Assembly: GCA_963791235.1 (NCBI GenBank)
Contig: CAWBRW010000027.1
Coordinates: forward strand, 1 to 64,000
Direction: 5' to 3'
DNA: 64,000 nucleotides
Origin: JALORV01 sp963791235
GTDB taxonomy: Bacteria > Pseudomonadota > Gammaproteobacteria > Burkholderiales > Burkholderiaceae_F
Part shown: positions 10,165 to 19,872 of the stretch, piece after piece
How the letters are laid out: the number at the start of each line of letters is the position of its first letter
Position numbering within the stretch: the stretch's first letter is position 1
Made by a program: the position numbers and the translations under genes
The notes under the pieces: model-generated
Database searches by the model: none
What the model saw: the letters and a program-made list of their open reading frames with translations, nothing else
What the model was told of the DNA's origin: nothing

Positions 10165-10484
10165 TGTCAGGCGGCGATATCTGGCTCACGATCGTCGGCC
10201 TGACGCTGGTGACGATCGTCACGCGCAATGCATTCCTGGTGCTTGGCCACAAGGTCGCGCTCCCCGAGCGCGTGCAGCATGCGCTGCGCTATGCGCCGGC
10301 GTGCGCACTAGCGGCGCTGATCGTGCCCGAAGTCGTGCTCATCTCCGGCACGCCGGTGCTCGACTTCAGCAATCCGAAGCTGGTCGCCAGCGTCATCGCG
10401 GTGGCCACGCTGTTGCTGACGCGCCGCGCCGTGGCGGCGATTGCGCTCGGCATGCTGGCCTTCACGCTGATCCGCCTGCTGTAG
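10161..10484 (+). CDS. azlD: AzlD family branched-chain amino acid exporter, small subunit
   Basis: 107-residue protein with three to four membrane spans, the small subunit partnered with AzlC. Key features are the TIVTRNAFLVLGHKVALPERVQHALRYAPACALAALIVPE block and a hydrophobic C-terminus (ALGMLAFTLIRLL). The first ATG overlaps the azlC stop; a second ATG follows directly. The size and partner leave little doubt. Confidence 0.9.
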   Translation: MMSGGDIWLTIVGLTLVTIVTRNAFLVLGHKVALPERVQHALRYAPACALAALIVPEVVLISGTPVLDFSNPKLVASVIAVATLLLTRRAVAAIALGMLAFTLIRLL

Positions 10485-10501
10485 CGCCGGGACCATTCCG
10501 G

Positions 10502-11686
10502 CTAGCGCACCTGCCGGCCGCGCACCGCGGGCAGAACCCAGAGCGCCAACAGAACCGTCGCCGCCGCGACCAGAGACGCGGCGGTCAGGAACGCCGCTGT
10601 CGCATTGGCGGAATACCAGATCCAGCCAAACACCGCCGACGCCGGCAACAGCAGCAGGCCTTTGGTGAGGTAGTACCAGCCATAGGCGCTGCCGAGCGAT
10701 GCGGGCAGAACCAGATCGGCGATCAGCGCCCGCTCGGCACCTTCGCTCGCGGCCATGTACAGCCCCATCAGCACCGCGATCGGCCACAGCAGCGCAGGCT
10801 GCCCCACCAGCGCGAGCGCGACAAACAGCAGCGCGTGCATGCTCCAGCCGGCCACCAGCAACGGAATGCGACCAACGCGATCTGACAGCGCTGACAGTGG
10901 CACGGCGAGCAGCGTCGAGGTGGCGGCGACCGCCGCCCACAGCAGCGCCACCTGCGTCGGCGGCAAGCCGAGTTCGGCCGCACGCAGCAGGATGAACGCG
11001 TTCGACGCCTGGCCCAGCGTGAAGAGCGCAAGCGCGATGAGTACTCGCCGGAAGGCCGGCGGCAGAGTCCGCCACGCCCAGTCGGGTCGGCTTGCTACCG
11101 GTACATCAATCGCCGCCGGCTCGCGTAGCGTCAGCGCCAGCGCGACGGTCAGCGCGCCGGGCACGGCAGCCCACAGCAGGATGTCGCGAATCGGGACCTG
11201 CCAGGCCAGCAACGCCGCAGCCACCAGCGGACCGACGACGGCGCCGGCGTTGTCGAAGGCGCGGTGAACGCCAAACGCAAAGCCGCGCTGCGCGGCCGGC
11301 ACCGCATGGGCCAGCAGCGCATCGCGCGGTGAAGAGCGCAGCCCCTTGCCGAGCCGGTCGAGCACACGCAGCACCAGCAGCGCGGGCCACGCAGTGACCA
11401 ACGCGATGGCAGGCCGCGCAACCGCGGCGAGGCCATAGCCGACGACCACGAAGCCCTTGGCGCGCCGAACGCGGTCGTACCAGACTCCGGACACCAGCTT
11501 CAGCAACGCCGCAGTCGCTTCGGCTGCACCTTCGATGAGTCCCAGTGCCCGCGGACCTGCCGCGAGGACGGTCGCGAGGTACAGCGGGATCAGCGGGTAG
11601 ACGAGTTCGGAGGCCGCATCGTTCAGCAGGCTGATTGCGCCGAGCAGCCAGACGGTCGAGGGCAGCGACCTCAGCGCGCTGCGCAC
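10502..11686 (-). CDS. MFS transporter
   Basis: 394-residue major facilitator with about twelve hydrophobic spans. The N-terminus (LNDAASELVYPLIPLYLATVLAAGP) and the loop DRLGKGLRSSPRDALLA between spans 4 and 5 mark a subfamily of secondary transporters with no agreed substrate. A second conserved loop is SALSDRVGRIP. It starts 2 bases after the glnE stop, so it is the downstream gene of a glnE transcript. A link to nitrogen metabolism is possible from position only. Confidence 0.88.
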   Translation of the reverse strand: MRSALRSLPSTVWLLGAISLLNDAASELVYPLIPLYLATVLAAGPRALGLIEGAAEATAALLKLVSGVWYDRVRRAKGFVVVGYGLAAVARPAIALVTAWPALLVLRVLDRLGKGLRSSPRDALLAHAVPAAQRGFAFGVHRAFDNAGAVVGPLVAAALLAWQVPIRDILLWAAVPGALTVALALTLREPAAIDVPVASRPDWAWRTLPPAFRRVLIALALFTLGQASNAFILLRAAELGLPPTQVALLWAAVAATSTLLAVPLSALSDRVGRIPLLVAGWSMHALLFVALALVGQPALLWPIAVLMGLYMAASEGAERALIADLVLPASLGSAYGWYYLTKGLLLLPASAVFGWIWYSANATAAFLTAASLVAAATVLLALWVLPAVRGRQVR

Positions 11687-11688
11687 GG

Positions 11689-14600
11689 CTATTCCGGGAA
11701 CACCGCGCGCCAGAGCCGACGCACCGCCTCGGCCTCGTCCTCGACTTCAGACGCGGGCACTCGGGCGCGCTCGGCGCCGTTGAGGCGCAGCCGGTGCTGG
11801 ATCTGCCGGAACGTGCGGTAGGCATCCGCAACCTCGCGCGCCAGCGGCTCCTCGACCAGTCCCATCGCCCCCGACATTCTGAGCAGCGCGATGTTGCCCA
11901 GATTGCGGATCAGCTCGGGATGAGCGTTGGCGTGCGCCAGCACGAGGTACTGCACGATGAACTCGATGTCGACCATGCCGCCGCGGTCGTGCTTGAGGTC
12001 GAAAAGTTTGCTGTTGTTCGGATGTCCATCGACCATCTTCTGGCGCATCGCCAGCACTTCCTCGCGCAGCGCGGGCAGGTCGCGAACGCGCGACAGAATC
12101 CAGCCGCGCTCGTCCTCGAAGCGTTGTCCGAGCGCGGCGTCGCCGCAGGAGCAGCGCGCACGGGTCAGCGCCTGCGTCTCCCAGACCCAGGCGCCAAGGC
12201 CGTCTTCGTTGCGCTGGTAACGCGAGAACGCATCGAATGACGACACCATCAGCCCGGCGTTGCCGTTCGGTCGCAGCCGCAGGTCGATGTCAAAGAGGAT
12301 TCCGGACGAGGTCTGGGTCGTGAGCCAGATGACCATGCGCCGCGCCAGCGTGGAGTAGATCTCGGCAGCGTCCGGGTGCGGGTCGTCGTACAGGAAGATC
12401 AGGTCGAGGTCGGAGGCATATCCCAGCTCCTTGCCGCCGAGCTTGCCGTAGGAGATCACCGCGAACGCCGGCGCCTCGCGATGGCGCTTCGCCACCGTCT
12501 TCCAGGCGCACTCGAGCGTCAGTGCCAGCGTCGCATCGGCCAGCGCCGACAGATGATCGGCGAGCCGCTCGACCGTGAGCCGCCCTTCTAGGTCCGCCAC
12601 CAGCAGCCGGAACAGCTGCGCGTGATGCACATCACGCAGCAGGTTCATCTGCTCCTCCTGATCATCCTCGGCCTCGGCCAGTTGACCACGCGCCCCGCTC
12701 GCCCAAGCTGTCCAGTCCGGCGTGTGCTCGTTGTCGAACAATTCGACGCGTTCGTCGAGCAGCTCGTCGAGCAGGATCGGGTGACGGACAAGGTAGTCCG
12801 TAGCCCAGCGGCTCGCTGCAAGCAGACGCATCACGCGCTCGAGTGCGGGAGGAAACTGATGCAGCAGCGAAACGTAGGTGCTGCGTCCGGCGATCACGTC
12901 GATCAGCTGCGCGAAGCGCGCGAACAGCTCGTCCGGCCCGATGTCGTGCGAGGCGCCACTGCCGCGCGCCCGCTCAACCGCCGCCCTGAGTCCCGAGGCC
13001 AGGAGCCCCTCAATGCGCGTACGCGCAGCCTCGTTGGCGACCATGACACGGCGTGACGTCATGACTCCGCGCAGCCGCTGCGCGGTGGCCGATGGGTCGC
13101 CATAACCCAGCGCGCGTACATGCTCGACCAGTGCCACGTCAAGGCTGCCTGCTTCGGCCGGCCCGGACGGCACCGGCAACGGCGCACTCCCGCGGGCCGG
13201 CTCGAGAAACACGGTGTCGAACGCAGCTGCGACGAATTCGCGCACGGCGTCACACCTGGCAACAAGCTCCTCGCCGCTGCGCGCACCCATCAACGCCGCG
13301 ACGCGGGCACGCGCATCGACATCGACTGGCAGCGTGTGGGTCTGCGCATCGTCGACATACTGCAGTGCGTGCTCGAGGTCACGCAGGAACTCGTAGCTGC
13401 TGGCGAGCCGCTCACTGGTGTCGCGCGGCAACGATCCCAGTTCGGCCAGGCAGGCAAGTGTCGCCAGCGTCGATCGCGAACGCAGCCGCGGCTCGCGCCC
13501 GCCGCGAATCACCTGGAACGTCTGCGCGAGGAACTCAATCTCGCGAATGCCGCCGCGACCAAGCTTCACGTTGTCGCCGCGGTCATCGCGACCGGCATTG
13601 CGGCGGCTGGTCTCGGCACGGATCAATGCGTGCAGCTCGCGCAGCGACGCGATCGCGCCGTAGTCCAGGTACTTGCGGAACACGAAGGGCCGCACGATTT
13701 CCTCGAGCGACGCCCGCTGCACAGCGAACTGCTCGGCGCTGGCGAACACCGGCGCGGAAACCACGCGGCCCTTGAGCCAGGCGAAACGCTCCCATTCGCG
13801 TCCCAGCGCAACCAGGTATTCCTCGAGCATCGCACCTGAGACGACCAGTGGCCCGGAATCGCCATTGGGCCGCAACCGCATGTCGACGCGGAAGACGAAT
13901 CCGTCGCCCGTCGTCTCGGACAGCGCAGCGATCACCCGACGGCCAAGGCGCTCGAAGAACTCATGATTCGTCAGCGTGCGCGTGGCAGCGGCGTAGCGTT
14001 CGGTCGGCCGCGTGGTGCCGTCTTCGTCGTAGACGAAGACGAGATCGATGTCGGAGGAGACATTGAGTTCGGCGCCGCCGAGTTTCCCCATGCCGACGAT
14101 GAGCAGGTCCTGCGGCGTGCCGTTCGCACTGCTCGGCACGCCGTGCACGACAGCAAGCTCGTGGCCGTGGTGTGCAAGCGCCGCCTGCAAGCCGAGTTCC
14201 GCGAGCGCCGTCGTCGTCTGAACGACCTCGGACAGGTCGGCGACCCCGGTGACGTCACGGGCGATCAGGCTCAGCATCACGCGCCTGCGCAAGCGCCGCA
14301 GCGCTGCCGCAAGCTGAGCAGCGTCAGGCGTGCCGGGCAACGCCGCATCGAGTTCCTGCCGCATGCGCTGGGCAGACCAGGGCGACGCAGCCAGCGAACG
14401 CAACAGTTCGAGACGTGCGTCAGCCGAACTGCCGTGCCCGGCCTCGAGGTCCAATGCTCTCTGAACGTAGCGAGACAGCACGGGCACATCGGCCAGCACG
14501 GCCGTCGTGCCGCGCCAGTCGGAATCCGGGCATGGGAGTGGATGGTTCACGACCTGAAGCGCACGCGCTGGATGAGCAAGTCCGGGATACCTGGAAGGAC

Positions 14601-14739
14601 GCCTTTGCGGCCCGATTTGAGAGTGGGCCCTGAGGCTGGAAATGAGGGGTCTGTGATAGAGTGAAGCGACCTCGCGCCACAGGGCGCGATTGCGATTGAT
14701 TGTAGTTTCATCGGGGACCCACCGCTTCGTGATCTGCAC
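11689..14739 (-). CDS. glnE: Bifunctional glutamine synthetase adenylyltransferase/deadenylase
   Basis: Adds AMP to, and removes it from, glutamine synthetase according to nitrogen status relayed by PII. Both nucleotidyltransferase domains are present: GMGKLGGAELNVSSDIDLVFVYD (N-terminal, deadenylylase) and SYGKLGGKELGYASDLDLIFLYD (C-terminal, adenylylase), with the PII-response linker between. The coordinates give the longest frame (1016 residues). The first 60-80 residues look non-coding, and family alignment begins near VLSRYVQRAL, so a GTG around 14499 (about 936 residues, close to E. coli's 946) is the likelier start. The MFS gene follows by 2 bases. Confidence 0.94.
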   Translation of the reverse strand: MQITKRWVPDETTINRNRALWREVASLYHRPLISSLRAHSQIGPQRRPSRYPGLAHPARALQVVNHPLPCPDSDWRGTTAVLADVPVLSRYVQRALDLEAGHGSSADARLELLRSLAASPWSAQRMRQELDAALPGTPDAAQLAAALRRLRRRVMLSLIARDVTGVADLSEVVQTTTALAELGLQAALAHHGHELAVVHGVPSSANGTPQDLLIVGMGKLGGAELNVSSDIDLVFVYDEDGTTRPTERYAAATRTLTNHEFFERLGRRVIAALSETTGDGFVFRVDMRLRPNGDSGPLVVSGAMLEEYLVALGREWERFAWLKGRVVSAPVFASAEQFAVQRASLEEIVRPFVFRKYLDYGAIASLRELHALIRAETSRRNAGRDDRGDNVKLGRGGIREIEFLAQTFQVIRGGREPRLRSRSTLATLACLAELGSLPRDTSERLASSYEFLRDLEHALQYVDDAQTHTLPVDVDARARVAALMGARSGEELVARCDAVREFVAAAFDTVFLEPARGSAPLPVPSGPAEAGSLDVALVEHVRALGYGDPSATAQRLRGVMTSRRVMVANEAARTRIEGLLASGLRAAVERARGSGASHDIGPDELFARFAQLIDVIAGRSTYVSLLHQFPPALERVMRLLAASRWATDYLVRHPILLDELLDERVELFDNEHTPDWTAWASGARGQLAEAEDDQEEQMNLLRDVHHAQLFRLLVADLEGRLTVERLADHLSALADATLALTLECAWKTVAKRHREAPAFAVISYGKLGGKELGYASDLDLIFLYDDPHPDAAEIYSTLARRMVIWLTTQTSSGILFDIDLRLRPNGNAGLMVSSFDAFSRYQRNEDGLGAWVWETQALTRARCSCGDAALGQRFEDERGWILSRVRDLPALREEVLAMRQKMVDGHPNNSKLFDLKHDRGGMVDIEFIVQYLVLAHANAHPELIRNLGNIALLRMSGAMGLVEEPLAREVADAYRTFRQIQHRLRLNGAERARVPASEVEDEAEAVRRLWRAVFPE

Positions 14740-14816
14740 GCGCCCGCCGCGGCGATCACGCCGCTCCGTTGGAACGGCCCGGCCGATCGGCCGTCCAACC
14801 CCTCACCGCCCCCGCA

Positions 14817-17800
14817 ATGACCCCTCCCTCTGAACGTCCCCCGACGCTGGCGCGCGAACTCAGTGCTCGCGCGATGGCGATCGAGCACGCGCTGGAGGAC
14901 GTCGCCGGCCAGCAGTTCGAGGACCGCCTGCATGCCGCCGAGGAGACGATCGCCCGGCGCTACGGCGCACGCGCACTGCGCTTCCTGCAGTTGACGCTGC
15001 GCTTGCTGGGCTGGGGGCTGGTCGCCGGCTTCTTCGCGTTTGGAATGCTGCTGCTGGCCCTGCGCTACTGGCTGCTCCCGGACATCAATGCGATGCGCCC
15101 GCGCATCGAGAGCATCGCATCGGCCGCGCTCAAGGCCCCGGTCACGATCGGCCGTGTCGACGCAAGCTGGCAGGGACTGAATCCGGCGCTGGCACTGAAC
15201 GACGTTCGCATCACCGGCAAGCGCGGCGGCGCGGTGCTGGTGCTGCCGCGCATCGAAGGTACGCTGTCGTGGTTGAGCCTGCCAGCGCTGGAACCCCGGT
15301 TTGCGCGCCTGCGCATTCACGCTCCTGAACTCGAGATCGCGCTACTGCCTGACGGCGCCATCTCCGTCGCCGGCATCGTCATCGATCCGAAGGACAGTGG
15401 CGGCGACAGCGCCGTTCTCGATTGGCTGCTCGAGCAGAACCAGCTCCTGATCCGCGATGCCCGTGTAACGCTGCGCGACGAGCGTGCGGCTCCGATGCGC
15501 GAGATCCTGTTTTCGGACGCCGACATCCTGCTCGAGTCCGGCCTGGGCGGCACGCAATTCGGCATCCGCCTGGCGCCACCACCGGCGTATGCGGCTCCGG
15601 TCGATCTGCGCGGCGATTTCCGTATTCCGCCGTTCGGCAGCAAGTCCGACTTCGGCAAGTGGAAGGGTCAGTTGTTCGCACAGGTCGACTACATCGACCT
15701 TGGCTGGCTCAACCAGTGGGTCCACGCACCCATCGACGTCCGGCGCGCCAATGGCGCCCTTCGCGCCTGGCTGCGCATCGACTCCGGCAACCTCGTCGGC
15801 AGCACCGCCGACCTGGCCTTGAAGGACGTCGACGCGAGGCTCGGGAAGGATCTCCAGCCGCTGCAGTTGAGTTCGTTCCAGGGCCGGGTCACGCAGTCGC
15901 TCTGGGGTAGCGAGGGCAGCGGTGGCCAGCAGGTCAGCCTGGCGGGCGTCACGTTCATCCTGGCCAACGGCGCGCAGTTCCCGCCGCTGGATCTGAATTT
16001 CCGGTCGACGACGGCGAGCAATGGGCGCCCCGAGCAGTACGAGATCGATGGTTCGCGCATCGATCTGGCGAGTCTGGCCGGAATCGCAACGCATGTGCCG
16101 CTTGGCAAGACCTTGCGCGAAGCGATCGAGCGCTATGCGCCGGCAGGACAGCTGATGGACGTCTCGCTGCGGTGGGAAGGGCCCGAGCCTGAATGGCGCA
16201 CGATGACAGCCAGCGCCCGCTTCGAGCGCCTGTCAATCGCCGCGCAGCCGGCGAAGGACGACGGCGGCGTGGGAACGCCGGGATTCGAACGCCTGACCGG
16301 CAGCCTGCAGCTCGAACGCGGCGCGGGATCGTTGAAGCTCGCCTCGCGCGACGCAGTGCTGGTCTTCCCGGGCGTGTTCCAGGAGCCGCGCATCCCGCTC
16401 GACCAGTTGCAGACAGACATTAAGTGGAAATCCGGCGATCGGCTCGAAGCCCGCATCGACACACTGCAGATCGCCAATGCGGACGTCGCGTTGTCCGCCA
16501 GTGGGACATGGCGCGCGCCGGAGAGCACCGGCAGCGGTGTCGCGGACCTCACCGGAAGGATCTCGCGGCTGCAGGCCAATCATGCCCACCGCTACGTGCC
16601 GATGTTCGCCGGCGAAGGCACGCTGTGGTGGCTGCAGCATGCCATCCTGGACGGGCGCGTCGAGGACGCGACGTTCCGGCTGCGCGGCGACCTCGCCAAG
16701 TTCCCGTTCCCGATCGCGGCCGACGGCGAGTTTCGCGTCGCGGCCCAACTGCGCGACGGCGTGCTCGACGTGTCGCCCCAGGTCGGTCCCGACGGCGTAC
16801 GGACGGAAACGCCGGTCTGGCCGTTGATACGCGGCATCGATGCCGACCTGCTGTTCGAGCGCCAGGGCATGACGGTTCGTGGCCGGCGCGGCACGATCAA
16901 CGGGGCGCGCATCGCCGAGGCGACGGCGCACATTCCCGACCTCGGCCACGATGCGACGCTGAACCTGAATGGACAGGTGGCGGGCGCGCTGGGCGACATG
17001 CTGGGGTATGTGAACGCAAGCCCGGTGGCGGGCTGGATCGGAAACATCACGCGGGGCGCTGATGCGCACGGTAATGCACGCGTCGACCTCAAGCTCGACA
17101 TTCCACTGCTGCACGCGGCCGACACACGAGTGAGCGGCACCTTGCTGCTGCAGAACAACGACATGACCTTCGTCGACGTGCCGCCGTTTTCGCGCGCCAC
17201 CGGAGCCTTCACATTCAACGAGCGCGGCATCCGCTTCAGTAACCTGACCGCAGGCTTCGTCGGCGGGCAAACGCGCCTCGACGCGACGACACAGGCCGAT
17301 GGCACCATCGTCGTCAGCGCCACCGGTAACGCCACTCCAACGGGCCTGAAGCGGGCACTCGACGTTGACGTCGTGCAGCGCGTGCTCGACCGGGCGCAGG
17401 GCAGCGCCCGCTACACCGCGAGCCTGACGACGCAGCCGGGCGGCATGGTGCTGGTGGCCGAAAGCGACCTCGCCGGACTTGCCATTGACGGCATCGCACC
17501 GATCCGCAAGGGTGCCGCCGAGGCGATGCCATTCCGGCTCGAGCGCTCGAGCCGCTCCGGCGACGAAATGCTGCGCGTGACGGCAGGTCGCTTCCTCGGA
17601 ATCCACATGGAACATCGTCGCGAGCGCGGTGCGAACCGGCTCGTGCGCGGGATCATTGCGATCAATGAGCCCGCCAATCTTCCGGAAAGCGGGATGCTGG
17701 TCATGGTCAACGTGCCGCGCTTCGATGTTGAAGCGTGGTCGTCATGGCTGGGCATCGACCTCGAAGGCGGCGCGACGCGTCCGGCCGCGAACGGAGACAC

Positions 17801-18932
17801 CGGCTTCCGCGTCGATCATGCGGCACTAGTCACCCCCGAACTGGTGATCGCCCGGCGTTCCTTCCGCAACGTCACGCTGGGTGCAACGCGCACTGACGGC
17901 GGCGGCTACGACGCCAACGTGGTTTCCGACGGCGTCGTGGGGTTCATCGGCTGGCGCCCGGGCCCGGCCGGCACGACCGGTGGCGCAAGCCTTGGGCAGG
18001 TGAATGCGCGCCTGTCGAAGCTCGTCATTCCTGCCAGCAAGAAGGACGATGTCGTCAGCGCGCTCCAGGCAACGACCCGGCCCTACCCTGCATTCGACGT
18101 CGCCATCGAGAACTTCGAACTCGGGCCTACCAAGTACGGCCGACTCGAGTTTGCTGCCTCGAACTCCGGTACGGGCACGGCGGCCGCATGGCGCCTGAGC
18201 CGTCTCGAGATCACGAATCCCGACATGAAGGCGACGGCCACCGGCGACTGGTCGCCGGGTACCTCGGGCACACGGCGCATGCGCATCAACTTCGTGCTGG
18301 ATACGGTCGATGCCGGAGCCACGCTGGCAAGGTTCGGCATCCCTGGAGCCGTTGCCCGCGGGCGCGGCAAACTCGAAGGCAAGCTCGACTGGGCCGGGTC
18401 GCCGCTGGATCTCGACTACGCGTCGCTGTCCGGCAACCTCGGCTTGCGCGTCGACGACGGCCGCTTCCTCAAGGTCGACAGCCGCGGTGCCGGCCGGCTT
18501 CTGACACTGCTGTCGTTGCAGTCGCTGTCGCGCTCATTGACCGCCGATTCGCGCGAAGACTTCGGCGAAGGCTTTGCCTTCAGCGCCATCAAGGCGGACG
18601 CGACCGTGAATCGGGGCGTGATGTCGACCGAGAACTTCAGCATGGCCGGCGCCGGCGCCGCCGCCTTCATCTCGGGCAGTGTCGACCTGCGCAACGAGAC
18701 GCAGCAACTGCATCTGGTGGTGCTTCCGGAAATCGATGCATCGACTGCCGCCCTTGCGCTGGGCGTCGCCAATCCGATCCTCGGCCTGGGCGCGCTGCTC
18801 GCCAACACTGTGCTCAAGGCGCCACTGTCCAAGGCATTTGCGCTGGAATACGACATCACGGGAACGTGGAATGACCCGGTGATCGTGCGCCGCAGTCGCG
18901 TTGTGGCCAACTCAGTGGAGCCTGTGAGATGA
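14817..18932 (+). CDS. yhdP: YhdP family AsmA-like envelope protein
   Basis: Large AsmA-like protein (about 1371 residues from the ATG at 14817; the frame is open to 14769). After a cytoplasmic segment comes one membrane anchor (LLGWGLVAGFFAFGMLLLALRYWLL), then a very long beta-rich periplasmic part with DUF3971- and AsmA-type C-terminal motifs (GKLDWAGSPLDLDYASLSG, DDGRFLKVDSRGAGRLLTLLSLQSL). In E. coli, YhdP with TamB and YdbH moves phospholipids to the outer membrane. Unlike many neighbours it is intact over 4.1 kb. It overlaps the nit start by four bases and is divergent from glnE. Confidence 0.91.
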   Translation: MTPPSERPPTLARELSARAMAIEHALEDVAGQQFEDRLHAAEETIARRYGARALRFLQLTLRLLGWGLVAGFFAFGMLLLALRYWLLPDINAMRPRIESIASAALKAPVTIGRVDASWQGLNPALALNDVRITGKRGGAVLVLPRIEGTLSWLSLPALEPRFARLRIHAPELEIALLPDGAISVAGIVIDPKDSGGDSAVLDWLLEQNQLLIRDARVTLRDERAAPMREILFSDADILLESGLGGTQFGIRLAPPPAYAAPVDLRGDFRIPPFGSKSDFGKWKGQLFAQVDYIDLGWLNQWVHAPIDVRRANGALRAWLRIDSGNLVGSTADLALKDVDARLGKDLQPLQLSSFQGRVTQSLWGSEGSGGQQVSLAGVTFILANGAQFPPLDLNFRSTTASNGRPEQYEIDGSRIDLASLAGIATHVPLGKTLREAIERYAPAGQLMDVSLRWEGPEPEWRTMTASARFERLSIAAQPAKDDGGVGTPGFERLTGSLQLERGAGSLKLASRDAVLVFPGVFQEPRIPLDQLQTDIKWKSGDRLEARIDTLQIANADVALSASGTWRAPESTGSGVADLTGRISRLQANHAHRYVPMFAGEGTLWWLQHAILDGRVEDATFRLRGDLAKFPFPIAADGEFRVAAQLRDGVLDVSPQVGPDGVRTETPVWPLIRGIDADLLFERQGMTVRGRRGTINGARIAEATAHIPDLGHDATLNLNGQVAGALGDMLGYVNASPVAGWIGNITRGADAHGNARVDLKLDIPLLHAADTRVSGTLLLQNNDMTFVDVPPFSRATGAFTFNERGIRFSNLTAGFVGGQTRLDATTQADGTIVVSATGNATPTGLKRALDVDVVQRVLDRAQGSARYTASLTTQPGGMVLVAESDLAGLAIDGIAPIRKGAAEAMPFRLERSSRSGDEMLRVTAGRFLGIHMEHRRERGANRLVRGIIAINEPANLPESGMLVMVNVPRFDVEAWSSWLGIDLEGGATRPAANGDTGFRVDHAALVTPELVIARRSFRNVTLGATRTDGGGYDANVVSDGVVGFIGWRPGPAGTTGGASLGQVNARLSKLVIPASKKDDVVSALQATTRPYPAFDVAIENFELGPTKYGRLEFAASNSGTGTAAAWRLSRLEITNPDMKATATGDWSPGTSGTRRMRINFVLDTVDAGATLARFGIPGAVARGRGKLEGKLDWAGSPLDLDYASLSGNLGLRVDDGRFLKVDSRGAGRLLTLLSLQSLSRSLTADSREDFGEGFAFSAIKADATVNRGVMSTENFSMAGAGAAAFISGSVDLRNETQQLHLVVLPEIDASTAALALGVANPILGLGALLANTVLKAPLSKAFALEYDITGTWNDPVIVRRSRVVANSVEPVR

Positions 18933-19769
18933 CGATTCCGCCGCGCCCTCCCGGAACCGTTCGCGTCGCGGCCGTGCAGATGGTTTCGACGCCGCGCGTC
19001 GACGCCAACCTGGCCACGGCGGCACAGCTGATCACCGAGGCGACCGCCGCCGGGGCGCAGCTGGTCGCGCTGCCCGAGTACTTCTGCCTGATGGGCATGC
19101 AGGACGCCGACAAGGTGGCTGTGCGCGAGCCGCTCGGCCGCGGACCGATCCAGGATTTCCTCGCTGCCCAGGCACGGCAGCACGGCATCTGGCTCGTCGG
19201 CGGCACGCTGCCGCTCGAAGCACCGGAAGCCGAGCGCGTGCTCAACTCGACATTGGTGTTCGATCCGCGCGGTGAACGCGTGGCGCGCTACGACAAGGTC
19301 CACCTGTTCCGCTTCACACGCGGCGCAGAAAGCTACGACGAGGCGGTCACGATCGCGCCCGGACGCGACGTGTCAACTTTCCTGTTTCGCTCCGCCGGGC
19401 GGTCCGGCTCTGAAGGTGGGACTCTCGATCTGCTACGACCTGCGCTTCCCGGAGCTTTATCGCGCGATGAACCAGCCCGACCTGATCCTGGTTCCGGCGG
19501 CCTTCACGGCAACGACCGGCCGCGCGCATTGGGAGACGCTGCTGCGGGCGCGTGCGATCGAGAACCTCTGCTATGTACTCGCGCCGGCGCAAGGTGGGCG
19601 CCATGAGAACGGGCGCGCGACGTTCGGTCATTCCATGCTGATCGACCCGTGGGGCGAAGTGATCGCCAATCGCCCTGACGGCCCAGGGGTTGTGTTCGGA
19701 GACATCGACCCGCAGGTCATCGCCCGATGTCGCGCCTCGCTGCCCGCCCTGGCTCATCGCGTGCTGTAA
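18929..19769 (+). CDS. Nit-type carbon-nitrogen hydrolase (one frameshift)
   Basis: Nitrilase-superfamily amidase of the Nit1/Nit2 type; relatives hydrolyse deaminated glutathione. The catalytic triad is visible: E50 in LPEYFCLMG, K123 in RYDKVHLF and Cys in GLSICYDLRFPE. A one-base gain near 19385-19395 (after GRDVSTF) separates the first two residues from the cysteine; the second frame continues GGPALKVGLSICYDLRFPE to HRVL*. The ATG overlaps the yhdP stop (ATGA). The yhdP-nit-tldD-aroG order is common in betaproteobacteria, which supports the assignment. Confidence 0.9.
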
Positions 19770-19872
19770 CTCCGGCGTTTCGAAGCGTGGCTGCCCCTAT
19801 ACACTGCGCGCTTTGCCGGTGTGGCGCGCCACTTTGCCAGCCGTTCCGACATGCACCCACTCTGACTGCCGC

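Noticed and set aside
16233..17615. Open minus-strand frame of 460 codons inside yhdP
   Set aside because: Amino acid content is arginine/histidine-rich and unlike a folded protein; yhdP on the other strand is intact.
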